Shown piece by piece: positions 35,395 to 42,918 of a stretch of 64,000 bases of DNA. The notes under the pieces are model-generated. The model worked only from the letters and a program-made list of their open reading frames with translations, ran no database searches and was not told the DNA's origin. The translations under genes and the position numbers were made by a program. Location of the stretch: positions 372,001-436,000 of the forward strand of contig NZ_BCWX01000004.1 in NCBI RefSeq assembly GCF_001894805.1, read 5' to 3'. The number at the start of each line of letters is the position of its first letter. Position 1 is the first letter of the stretch. Origin of the DNA: Rhodococcus globerulus NBRC 14531 (lineage in GTDB: Bacteria > Actinomycetota > Actinomycetes > Mycobacteriales > Mycobacteriaceae).

Positions 35395-36906
35395 TTGACG
35401 AATACCGCTACGACAAACACCGCTACTCCGTACTCCGCGGTCGAATTCACCGCAACGTCTCCGCGCCGAGAAGCGTTGATCATCGCGGCCCTGAGCTTGG
35501 CCGCGATGATCGTCTCGATGATGCAGACGTTGCCGGTTCCGATTCTCGGGCGGATCCAATCCGACCTGGGAGTCTCGACCGCCGGCGTCAGTTGGGTGAC
35601 AACGGCGACGCTGCTGTCTGCGGCGGTTTTCACCCCGCTACTGGGCCGCTACGGGGACCAGCATGGCAAGAAACGCACACTGGTCGGCGTTCTTGTCGTC
35701 ATGGTGATCGGTTCGATCGTCGCCGCGCTGGCACATAATCTGCCACTGCTCATTCTCGGTCGGGTTCTTCAGGGAACAGCAACCGCGATCTTCCCGCTGG
35801 CACTCTCGGTCTTGCGTGAAGAGCTACGGCCGCACAGGCTTCCCGGCGCAATGGCCTTGGTCAGTGGAACTCTCGCGTTCGGCAGTGGGCTGGCCCTTGT
35901 TGCCACGGGGCTTCTCACGTCCGGCCCCGACGCCGACTACCGCAACGCCTTCTGGATGGCCACAGGATTCGCGGTGCTGGCCTTGATTGCCGTCATCACC
36001 CTGGTCCCGCCCACCACACACAAAAGCGGTGGGCGCGTGGACCTCATCGGTGCGCTGAGTCTGGGAGCAGCACTACTTCTGCTTCTGCTGTCGATTTCTC
36101 AAGGCCACCAATGGGGTTGGCGCTCACCCTTGACGATCATCGTCTTTCTGGCCTCGATCGTGATGTTCGCAGTCTGGGTGTGGATCGAGAAGATCGTCGA
36201 CGAACCGCTGGTCGACATGCGGATGTTCGTCCACCGCCCGGTGATGATGGCAAATCTTGCCGGCGTCGTGGTGGGTTTCGGCATGTTCGCAAACTTCCTC
36301 GGGATCTCGTATCTCGCACAACTTCCCCGCGATCTCACCGGCTACGGGTTCGACGCGAGCATTCTGCGTGCGTCGGTCGAATTCTTGCTGCCAGGCGCGT
36401 TGGTTTCCTTGATCGCCGCCCCGATCGGCGGTCGACTCATCAGGCTGCGTGGGCCACGCTTCGTCCTGGGGCTCACCGCGGTCCTCGGGGCGTTGCCGTT
36501 CGCATGGCTGGCGTTCGACCACACGCACACCGCATCGGTAATCGGTGCAGGCATGGTGATCGGCGCCGCCCTCAGCCTCGGTTATGCAGCCATGCCCGCC
36601 ATCATCATGTCCAACGTGCCACATCATCAGAGCGGCATCGCCAACGGCATCAACTCGATCTCACGTTCCACCGGCAGTGCCATCGGCAGCGCAGTGGTGA
36701 CGACGATTCTGGCGTCGATGACAATCGCGAATCTCCCCGAAGGAGTACCTGCGATGCCCAGTGAATCCGCTTTCACTGTCACGTTTTCGACCGCCGCCGT
36801 CGCCTTCGTACTGGTGGGCCTGGTGGGGTGGCTGGGTCTGCGCCCGCCGCGTTCCCTTGCGGCTTCGGAGCAACGTGCCACCCCGGAGCAACCTCCCGCT
36901 AGGTGA
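35395..36906 (+). CDS. MFS transporter, 14-helix type
   Basis: 503 residues with about 14 hydrophobic segments. The loop motif LLGRYGDQHGKKR is MFS motif A and LGRVLQGTATAIFPLALSV is motif C-like, as in DHA2/EmrB-type proteins. The start is a TTG at 35395 preceded by GAGAAGGA at good spacing; no ATG is available before the first helix. It follows the alcohol dehydrogenase after 120 bp that contain an inverted repeat, so it may have its own promoter. Uptake of the aromatic substrate or export of a toxic intermediate are both possible. Confidence 0.85.
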   Translation: MTNTATTNTATPYSAVEFTATSPRREALIIAALSLAAMIVSMMQTLPVPILGRIQSDLGVSTAGVSWVTTATLLSAAVFTPLLGRYGDQHGKKRTLVGVLVVMVIGSIVAALAHNLPLLILGRVLQGTATAIFPLALSVLREELRPHRLPGAMALVSGTLAFGSGLALVATGLLTSGPDADYRNAFWMATGFAVLALIAVITLVPPTTHKSGGRVDLIGALSLGAALLLLLLSISQGHQWGWRSPLTIIVFLASIVMFAVWVWIEKIVDEPLVDMRMFVHRPVMMANLAGVVVGFGMFANFLGISYLAQLPRDLTGYGFDASILRASVEFLLPGALVSLIAAPIGGRLIRLRGPRFVLGLTAVLGALPFAWLAFDHTHTASVIGAGMVIGAALSLGYAAMPAIIMSNVPHHQSGIANGINSISRSTGSAIGSAVVTTILASMTIANLPEGVPAMPSESAFTVTFSTAAVAFVLVGLVGWLGLRPPRSLAASEQRATPEQPPAR

Positions 36907-36939
36907 GATCGAAAGTACCGCAGAGGATTAGGTGCACCG

Positions 36940-36945
36940 TAGCCT
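36940..36945 (+). promoter_or_regulatory. Candidate -10 element of a leaderless gene
   Basis: TAGCCT lies 6 nt before the ATG at 36952, and no ribosome site is present, as expected for a leaderless transcript. Confidence 0.4.
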
Positions 36946-36951
36946 GCGGGC

Positions 36952-37299
36952 ATGGCAGGCGAGACGCTCTACGTGGTCGACCGGATCGTCACGAATCGCG
37001 GATGTGGGAAGAAGTTTGTCGACGAATTCCGTGCCGGCTACCTACCTGGTGCCAGTCGTCGCGGCCTGACGCTCGACAACATACTTGTCAGTCCGCCGTT
37101 GTGGTCCGACAGCGAACCCAACGTCGTGACGATCACGTGGACCGTCGACGGAACCACCGGTTGGTGGGCAATGACTCGCCTGAGCCGCGGTGACACCAGC
37201 CTGAAGCAATGGTGGGATGCAATGGATCCACTCATCTCCGAGCGTAGTCGCACCATGGCCGCTGCAGCCGACGACGTCGCGCCACTGGCCGATGTATAA
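36952..37299 (+). CDS. Small uncharacterised protein (possible dimeric alpha/beta-barrel fold)
   Basis: 115 residues, cytoplasmic. The start VDRIVTNRGCGKKFVDEFRAGY and the central strand VVTITWTVDG alternate in a way that resembles NIPSNAP/ABM-type ferredoxin-like proteins of about this length, but I cannot confirm this. Trp-rich segment TGWWAM and KQWWDAM are noticeable. It follows the MFS gene by 45 nt on the same strand and may belong to the aldehyde/alcohol dehydrogenase unit, but its own -10-like box suggests separate transcription. Function unknown. Confidence 0.7.
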   Translation: MAGETLYVVDRIVTNRGCGKKFVDEFRAGYLPGASRRGLTLDNILVSPPLWSDSEPNVVTITWTVDGTTGWWAMTRLSRGDTSLKQWWDAMDPLISERSRTMAAAADDVAPLADV

Positions 37300-37368
37300 C
37301 GTCAAGAGAGTCGTGCATCTTCAATTCGATGACAAGTCGGAATAGCAGTCAGACGGAACGCGTCGCGC

Positions 37369-38013
37369 TCAGATCTCCTTCCACCTGCCGCCGCGTACGG
37401 GGCGGGGCAAGCCGAAAGCATCGATGTCTCCTTGCGCAATTCGAGCTGCGGCCTCATCGATATCATCGAGCAATTGGGAGGCGAGGTCGATCTCCGCCTG
37501 AAAATGGCGGCCTACCCATCGCAAACTCATCTGGGTAAACGCCCAGCCTGGTTCGTTCTCGGAATGATCGGCATGTTCTATTGCCTCGAGCTTCTTCGCC
37601 TGAAGATTACAAATGTGATCCAGCACTATCGCTTTGAGTTGATCGGGGTCATTCAGGTGACCCACCCACAGTCTCAACATCACGCCATGTTTGAGGACAG
37701 GTGTTTCGATCGGCGATTCGCGTGACCATAATCTGACGACCTCGATACCGGATTCGGTTATCTCGAAGACTCGTCGGTTCCGCTGCCCCGATTCGGAAAT
37801 CTCCCGCGAACGAACAAATCCCAGTGCTTCCAGCTTCTTCAACTCGGCGTAAATTTGACTTACCGAAGGACTCCAGTAATAGAATCCAATGCTCCAATCA
37901 GCCCACTTCTTCAGGTCGCTACCACTGAGTTCTTCACCGAATGTGAGCATTCCCAGCACTGCCCAACTTGTCGCGGGCAATGCTGGATAACACGTGGTCG
38001 CGGGATCAGGCAC
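37369..38013 (-). CDS. PadR-family transcriptional regulator
   Basis: 214 residues. The N-terminal winged helix spans SWAVLGMLTFGEELSGSDLKKW to KLEALGFVRS, ending in the wing RRVFEITESG, followed by a helical Vir_C-type dimerisation region. GTG at 38013 has no ribosome site, but TAGTCT occurs 6 nt upstream, so it may be leaderless. The TSGYEL segment usual in PadR is changed to SGSDLKKW. PadR proteins repress detoxification or phenolic-acid genes; the neighbouring 115-residue protein/MFS unit converges on it. The target is unknown. Confidence 0.88.
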   Translation of the reverse strand: MPDPATTCYPALPATSWAVLGMLTFGEELSGSDLKKWADWSIGFYYWSPSVSQIYAELKKLEALGFVRSREISESGQRNRRVFEITESGIEVVRLWSRESPIETPVLKHGVMLRLWVGHLNDPDQLKAIVLDHICNLQAKKLEAIEHADHSENEPGWAFTQMSLRWVGRHFQAEIDLASQLLDDIDEAAARIAQGDIDAFGLPRPVRGGRWKEI

Positions 38014-38019
38014 CGGGCC

Positions 38020-38025
38020 AGACTA
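38020..38025 (-). promoter_or_regulatory. Candidate -10 element of the leaderless padR gene
   Basis: TAGTCT on the minus strand is 6 nt upstream of the GTG start at 38013; no Shine-Dalgarno sequence is present. Confidence 0.4.
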
Positions 38026-38191
38026 ACAAGATGTCAATCACCTGACGCCGACTTCCTCACCGAGTGGACTGATTTCGATATTGCGCTAACAGCTAAAGCC
38101 GCAATCGCAGTTCGGATACACCACGGATAAATGCTGTTCCGCCTCAGGTCACTGCACAAACAAATTCCCTGGACCCTGAGGTCGGGCAGAG

Positions 38192-38224
38192 AAAGGGAGA
38201 CCGCAGACAGTGCGGTCTCCCTTT
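38192..38224. terminator. Strong intrinsic-type terminator downstream of terC
   Basis: A perfect 14-bp stem, AAAGGGAGACCGCA (38192-38205) with TGCGGTCTCCCTTT (38211-38224), over a 5-nt loop. It lies 20 nt after the terC stop on the minus strand. The stem ends in AAA/TTT on both sides, giving a short T-run in either direction. Confidence 0.8.
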
Positions 38225-38243
38225 CATTCTCGGTCAGTCGGTA

Positions 38244-39329
38244 TCAGCTCCTACTACGGGCATCCACCTTGTCGTCATCGTCGTCGCGCTCGCCGGCTGC
38301 GAGCTCGATGTCGGAATCCCGGGCGCCGGCGTCACCGCTCGCCTTCTCGAGCTCGACCGGTGTGTCACCTGACACGACCTCTTCTGCATCAGGCTTTTCC
38401 GGCAACGGCTTCTTGAGGCTCAAGATGATCGAGCCTGCCAGCACCACGATGATCACGGCGAGGCTTACCAGTGACGGAATCTCGGGGATGGAAGTGCTGA
38501 TCACCTTGTGACCGGCCTGCATGATCAGCTTCACGCCGATGAAGGCGAGGATGATCGACAGTCCCTTGGACAGGTAGTGGAACTTCTCGAGTAGTCCCGA
38601 GAGCAGGAAGTACAGAGCACGAAGACCCAGGATCGCAAACGCGTTGCTGGAGTACACGATGAACGGGTCGTCGCTCACTGCCAGAACTGCCGGGACACTG
38701 TCGACGGCAAACACGAGGTCGGCCGCTTCGATGGCTACGACAACCGCGAACAGCGGTGTTGCGATGCGCTTTCCGGCTTCCTTCACGAAGAACTTGGTGC
38801 CGACGTACTCGTCCTGAACCGGCATGATCTTGCGCAACATGCGAACCGCGAACGACGTGCCGGGGTCGAAGCTTTCGTCCTCGTCCTTGAGGAGCTTGTA
38901 GGCGCTGTAGAGCAGGATCGCGGCGAACACGAACAGGACTGCCGTGAACTTGCTGACGATCGCGACACCAGCGGCGAGGAAGATACCGCGGAAGATCAGG
39001 GCGCCGATGACACCGAAGAACAGCACGCGGTGCTGGTACTCACGCGGCACCTTGAAATAACCGAAGATCAGGGCGAAAACAAACAGGTTGTCAACGGAGA
39101 GGCTCTTCTCCAGCAGCCAGGCCGTGGTGAATTCGACACCTGAGTCCACCCCCAAGGTCAGGGTGACAACCACCGCGAACACCAGCGACAAACCGACCCA
39201 GAGTGCACTCCACCTGGCGGCTTCCTTGAATCCGATGACGTGCGCGCCGCGGTGGGCAAGCAGGTCGATCAGCAGCATGATGACGATAACGGCGGCAAAC
39301 GCGGCCCATGCCCACACGGGAACCGTCAT
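38244..39329 (-). CDS. terC: TerC-family integral membrane protein
   Basis: 361 residues with about eight to nine hydrophobic segments and a charged acidic C-terminal tail (ERDDDDDK). The two family motifs are visible: EKSLSVDNLFVF in the third helix and VFAVDSVPAV in the later half, with acidic residues thought to bind metal. TerC/Alx proteins are linked to tellurite resistance and, in studied bacteria, to manganese export. The ATG at 39329 overlaps the stop of an upstream 14-codon ORF (ATGA), and AGGTGA lies before it. A 14-bp terminator follows the gene. The ion in this organism is not known. Confidence 0.92.
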   Translation of the reverse strand: MTVPVWAWAAFAAVIVIMLLIDLLAHRGAHVIGFKEAARWSALWVGLSLVFAVVVTLTLGVDSGVEFTTAWLLEKSLSVDNLFVFALIFGYFKVPREYQHRVLFFGVIGALIFRGIFLAAGVAIVSKFTAVLFVFAAILLYSAYKLLKDEDESFDPGTSFAVRMLRKIMPVQDEYVGTKFFVKEAGKRIATPLFAVVVAIEAADLVFAVDSVPAVLAVSDDPFIVYSSNAFAILGLRALYFLLSGLLEKFHYLSKGLSIILAFIGVKLIMQAGHKVISTSIPEIPSLVSLAVIIVVLAGSIILSLKKPLPEKPDAEEVVSGDTPVELEKASGDAGARDSDIELAAGERDDDDDKVDARSRS

Positions 39330-39370
39330 CGCCGATCACCTACCCGACTGCCACGGTTAACTTCAGTCAC
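39326..39370 (-). CDS. Short leader ORF (14 codons) coupled to terC
   Basis: GTG at 39370 follows AAAGGAG at ideal spacing and encodes VTEVNRGSRVGDRR before a TGA that overlaps the terC ATG by 4 nt. The strong ribosome site and the overlap suggest translational coupling or a leader peptide. No known function; it is too short for homology to help. Confidence 0.5.
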   Translation of the reverse strand: MTEVNRGSRVGDRR

Positions 39371-39494
39371 GGGATTCTCCTTTGCCTGGAAGACGATTAC
39401 TTCGATCACGACGGCCGTTTCACCGTCTTCACCAGTTTTCCTTGCCGACTTCAAACCATCACGGTCTATTTGTCGACGACTTTTCCCGCTGAAA

Positions 39495-39511
39495 TTGCCG
39501 GGTTACGGCAA
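39495..39511. promoter_or_regulatory. Dyad in the terC/small acidic protein intergenic region
   Basis: TTGCCG-GGTTA-CGGCAA forms 6-bp arms within the divergent region. It lies about 56 bp before the start at 39567. Operator role is inferred from position. Confidence 0.35.
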
Positions 39512-39553
39512 TCTAGGCGTGATTATGCATGTCGGCAATCTGTCCGAGTGTTC

Positions 39554-39559
39554 TAGCCT
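39554..39559 (+). promoter_or_regulatory. Candidate -10 element of a leaderless gene
   Basis: TAGCCT is 7 nt before the ATG at 39567, which lacks a ribosome site. Confidence 0.35.
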
Positions 39560-39566
39560 GGCAAGC

Positions 39567-39914
39567 ATGAGCACCTCGTTGTACTACTCCGCCGTTCGCC
39601 CTGAACCGTTGTCGGCCGACGAGAGGACGGAAATCGACCGTCTGATCGCCGTGCACAACGACGAGTTCCCCTTCGACGCCGAAGTCCTCGACTTGTACGA
39701 CTCGGACATCCCGAACACGGTCCTGAACGGGTCCACCAAGATCTCGAACGACGAAACGGAAATCATCCCGTCCCTCGTGTACTGGTTCAACGCACTGACT
39801 GAACTCAGGCGTGCCTTGCCGAACGCGCAGTGGGATGTCTCGCTCAACGACACGCCCGTCGACTGGGACGACGAATCAGGCTATTCGCTACCCGGGTTGC
39901 CCGACATCAGCTGA
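39567..39914 (+). CDS. Small acidic hypothetical protein
   Basis: 115 residues, strongly acidic, no signal peptide or membrane segment. Begins MSTSLYYSAVRPEPLSADE and ends SLPGLPDIS. No domain is recognised. The start at 39567 is chosen because the open frame upstream runs through the terC promoter region. It lies between divergent terC and convergent PucR (7 nt to its stop). Function unknown. Confidence 0.7.
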   Translation: MSTSLYYSAVRPEPLSADERTEIDRLIAVHNDEFPFDAEVLDLYDSDIPNTVLNGSTKISNDETEIIPSLVYWFNALTELRRALPNAQWDVSLNDTPVDWDDESGYSLPGLPDIS

Positions 39915-39920
39915 GAGCAA

Positions 39921-41132
39921 TCAGGTGAGCGGAGTTCGGGGCCAATCGAGAAGCTTGGCCCCGAGCACCGCCGCGTGCAGAGCAAAAGCGTCGCCGGGAT
40001 CATTCACGTTCTGGCCGGTGAGTTCGCGAATGCGATCCAACCGGTAGGTCACCGCCCGTACCGACAGGTGCAGATCCCGGGCCGTCTTTGCCGTGTTCCC
40101 TCCCGCCGCGAAGTAGGCGAGCAGCGTCTCCACCATCGGCTCTGCTCCCCCACGTGCTTCGAGCAGCGGCGTGAGGAGAGTCTGAATCAGGTCGGTGACC
40201 GCCGGCCTGTCGTTGACCAGCACGCGATAGACCAGCAGATCCCGCGCGTCGATTACCGGCGACTCGAGCGACAACCGCTGTGCGAGATCGAGTGCGTCGA
40301 GCGCTTCGCGGTACGACGCCACCACACCGGCGGCCGTTGTACGCGGTCGTCCGACCGCAATCTGCCAGGCCACGTCCATGGCGCGTCGTTGCAACTGAAC
40401 GCGTCCGGCGCCATCGGCCCCGGATTCGAGAGCCAACCGAATTCCGCGAAGCACATGGTCGATTGCATCTCGATCCGGCGCCGCAAACACGATGACGAGT
40501 TTGCCGCTCTTGCTGGCGACAAGCGCGTCGGCATCACCTTTACTGCCGAGCACTGCACGCTCGACAGCGCCGACCAGAGGATTGTCGTCGGTGAATTCAC
40601 GCGCAGCGGTCACGACTGCCACCGAATGCGGTCCGGACAAATGCAACCCGAAACTCGAAGCGCGAGCGAGCAATCCGACAACATCGGCGCCACCGGTCAA
40701 CAAATCGTCCACAAATTCGCGGCGCGCGGATACTTGCGAACGCACGAGAGAGCGCTGCGCCAGCTGAAACCCCTCCGTCAGTTCCGCGACGGCGTCGTCG
40801 ACAGCCCGGAGCATCACCTCGCCGGCTGCCACTACCGCGTTCGGATCCGATTGCGCTGCAATGACAGCGGGAAGCTCACGCCATAGGCGCCAGGCAGACG
40901 AGAGGTACAGATCAAGCAACGCACGTAACGCAACACCTTGCTCGGCCGCGTCCTCGCCACGGCTCCGGAATCGGTGAAGTTGCCTCCGCTGCAGCGGTTT
41001 ACCGTCACAGACGGCTGAACTGATCACATCGAGGAAATCGCCGAGAAGTTCGATCGGCAATCCACCGGCGTCGTCTGCTCCCGCTACTGCAACCCGTCGA
41101 AGCACATCTGCGGGTACACCGGTTCCGTTCAC
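39921..41132 (-). CDS. PucR/CdaR-family transcriptional regulator 2
   Basis: 403 residues. A helical N-terminal sensory region and a GGDEF-like middle precede the C-terminal PucR HTH (TAKTARDLHLSVRAVTYRL). It starts with GTG at 41132, 26 nt after the stop of the acetyl-CoA hydrolase/transferase gene, so the two are probably co-transcribed and the regulator may act on that operon. The ribosome site is weak. It differs in sequence and size from the PucR protein at 19128. Confidence 0.87.
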   Translation of the reverse strand: MNGTGVPADVLRRVAVAGADDAGGLPIELLGDFLDVISSAVCDGKPLQRRQLHRFRSRGEDAAEQGVALRALLDLYLSSAWRLWRELPAVIAAQSDPNAVVAAGEVMLRAVDDAVAELTEGFQLAQRSLVRSQVSARREFVDDLLTGGADVVGLLARASSFGLHLSGPHSVAVVTAAREFTDDNPLVGAVERAVLGSKGDADALVASKSGKLVIVFAAPDRDAIDHVLRGIRLALESGADGAGRVQLQRRAMDVAWQIAVGRPRTTAAGVVASYREALDALDLAQRLSLESPVIDARDLLVYRVLVNDRPAVTDLIQTLLTPLLEARGGAEPMVETLLAYFAAGGNTAKTARDLHLSVRAVTYRLDRIRELTGQNVNDPGDAFALHAAVLGAKLLDWPRTPLT

Positions 41133-41158
41133 TCCCGCATTCTCTCACTGCGCGGGTG

Positions 41159-42712
41159 TCAGGACAGATGCATCGAGCCCGTATCGATGTAGCGCTGATG
41201 GAACGAGAAAGCCTCGCCCAGGATGTGCGGAGTCTGACCCGCGCCCGGCTGTGCGTCGGCGCGGGCGACGTAGTCATGCAGCAGCGGACGGAATTCGGGG
41301 TGCGCACACTTGTCGATGATCAGGCGGGCGCGACGTCGCGGCGACAGGCCACGCAGATCAGCCAGGCCTTGCTCCGTGACAAGCACCTGGGTGTCGTGTT
41401 CGGTGTGGTCGACGTGCGGCACCATCGGGACGATCGCAGAAATCGCGCCACCCCGAGCTGTCGACGGGCTCAGGAACATCGAGACGTAGCCGTTGCGAGT
41501 GAAGTCGCCGGAACCGCCGATTCCGTTCATGATCTTCGTGCCCATGACGTGGGTCGAGTTCACGTTGCCGTAGATATCGGCCTCGAGCATGCCGTTCATC
41601 GCGATGACGCCGAGCCGGCGGATCACCTCGGGATGGTTGCTGATCTCCTGCGGACGCAACGTGATGTGTTCGCGGTAGAAATCGACGTTCGCGGTCAGTT
41701 CTTCGATGCCTTCTTCGGTGAGCGCCAAAGCCGTCGACGACGCATGCGCGACGGTTCCGTCCTTGATCAGCTTGAGCATCCCGTCCTGGATGACCTCGGA
41801 GTAGCAGGTCAGGCCGCGATACGGCCCCCGATCGAGACCGCCGAGCACCGCGTTTGCGACATTGCCGATGCCCGCCTGCAGCGGAAGCAAGGTATCCGCC
41901 GGCATCCGTCCAGCACGCACCTCGAAGTCGAAGAACTCCAGGACGTGGCCGGCGATCGCCTCACTGACGGCGTCGGGTGCAGACAGGGGGCTCGCACTGT
42001 CGCGGCAGTTGGTCTCGACGACGGCAACTACCTTGGCGGGGTCGACCCGGAACGTGGTCTGACCGATCCGGTCCTCGACACGAATGATCTCGAGCGGCTT
42101 GCGGTGAGGAGGGAGGGCAGTGCCGTAGTACACGTCATGCATGCCTTCCATAGCCTCGGGCACCCACGAATTGACCTCGAGAATGACTCTGTCGGCAACA
42201 TCAAGCCAGGTTTTGTTGTTGCCGATCGATGCGGCGGGGATGAGCTCACCCGACGCGGTGATTCCGGCGACCTCGACAACTGCCACGTCGACCTTGCCGT
42301 AGTAGCCCTCCCAGACCTGCTGGGCAACGTGCGAGAGGTGAATGTCGACGTAGTCCATCCGGCCGTCGTTGATCCGCTTACGGGCTGTCGCCTCGGACTG
42401 ATACGGCATGCGCAACGCGATGCCGTCGACCTCGGCGAGTAGGCGCTCGGTCTCGGTGGAGACCGAGGCGCCGGTCAGGAGGTTGATCGTGAAGTTCGAC
42501 CCCTCCCCGCGGGTGTGGTGAATCCGCTCCGCCAGGGCAGGAACGATGACCTTGGGTGTGCCGGCGCTGGCAAAACCGCTGATCGCGACGGTATCGCCGG
42601 GGTGAATGAACTTCACCGCTTCCGCTGCGGACATCACTTTGGAAGCAAAAGCTGTGCTGCGAATACGTCCGGGGGCCGTTGTGTGCCCGGGCTCACCCAA
42701 TGAGGAAGTCAC
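41159..42712 (-). CDS. Acetyl-CoA hydrolase / succinyl-CoA:acetate CoA-transferase family protein
   Basis: 517 residues from the GTG at 42712, the usual length for Cat1/AarC-type CoA-transferases. The N-terminal glycine-rich loop GDTVAISGFASAGTPK and the late motif LQAGIGNVANAVLGGL bracket the active site, and the catalytic glutamate is probably in CYSEVIQDG. The enzyme moves CoA between acyl groups and acetate, or hydrolyses acetyl-CoA; which reaction cannot be read here. TATCCT lies 6 nt before the GTG and no ribosome site exists, so I chose this start; an in-frame TTG at 42745 would overlap the promoter. A PucR regulator follows after 26 nt. Confidence 0.9.
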   Translation of the reverse strand: MTSSLGEPGHTTAPGRIRSTAFASKVMSAAEAVKFIHPGDTVAISGFASAGTPKVIVPALAERIHHTRGEGSNFTINLLTGASVSTETERLLAEVDGIALRMPYQSEATARKRINDGRMDYVDIHLSHVAQQVWEGYYGKVDVAVVEVAGITASGELIPAASIGNNKTWLDVADRVILEVNSWVPEAMEGMHDVYYGTALPPHRKPLEIIRVEDRIGQTTFRVDPAKVVAVVETNCRDSASPLSAPDAVSEAIAGHVLEFFDFEVRAGRMPADTLLPLQAGIGNVANAVLGGLDRGPYRGLTCYSEVIQDGMLKLIKDGTVAHASSTALALTEEGIEELTANVDFYREHITLRPQEISNHPEVIRRLGVIAMNGMLEADIYGNVNSTHVMGTKIMNGIGGSGDFTRNGYVSMFLSPSTARGGAISAIVPMVPHVDHTEHDTQVLVTEQGLADLRGLSPRRRARLIIDKCAHPEFRPLLHDYVARADAQPGAGQTPHILGEAFSFHQRYIDTGSMHLS

Positions 42713-42718
42713 GCCAAC

Positions 42719-42745
42719 AGGATAAACACAGCCTGCCAAGGTCAA
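42719..42745 (-). promoter_or_regulatory. Candidate promoter for the leaderless CoA-transferase gene
   Basis: TTGACC (42745-42740) and TATCCT (42724-42719) on the minus strand are separated by 15 nt, and the GTG start lies 6 nt after the -10. The spacing is short of the optimum 17 nt. Confidence 0.4.
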
Positions 42746-42918
42746 ATATTCGGATTACCGAGACAGATTTGTTTCAACGTGATATGGCCGCGATCGATGG
42801 TCGACGCGGCCCGTACCCACAGTCCCCGAAACCACATTGCCCTCCGACCCCACGAAAGAGTTGACGGACAACGTCGTTGAGCATGTGCGCACCGATCGAG
42901 TGCGTTCGGCCGGGAAGG

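Noticed and set aside
39371-39566. Possible yybP-ykoY (manganese) riboswitch before terC
   Set aside because: The conserved core segments were not seen on the minus strand.
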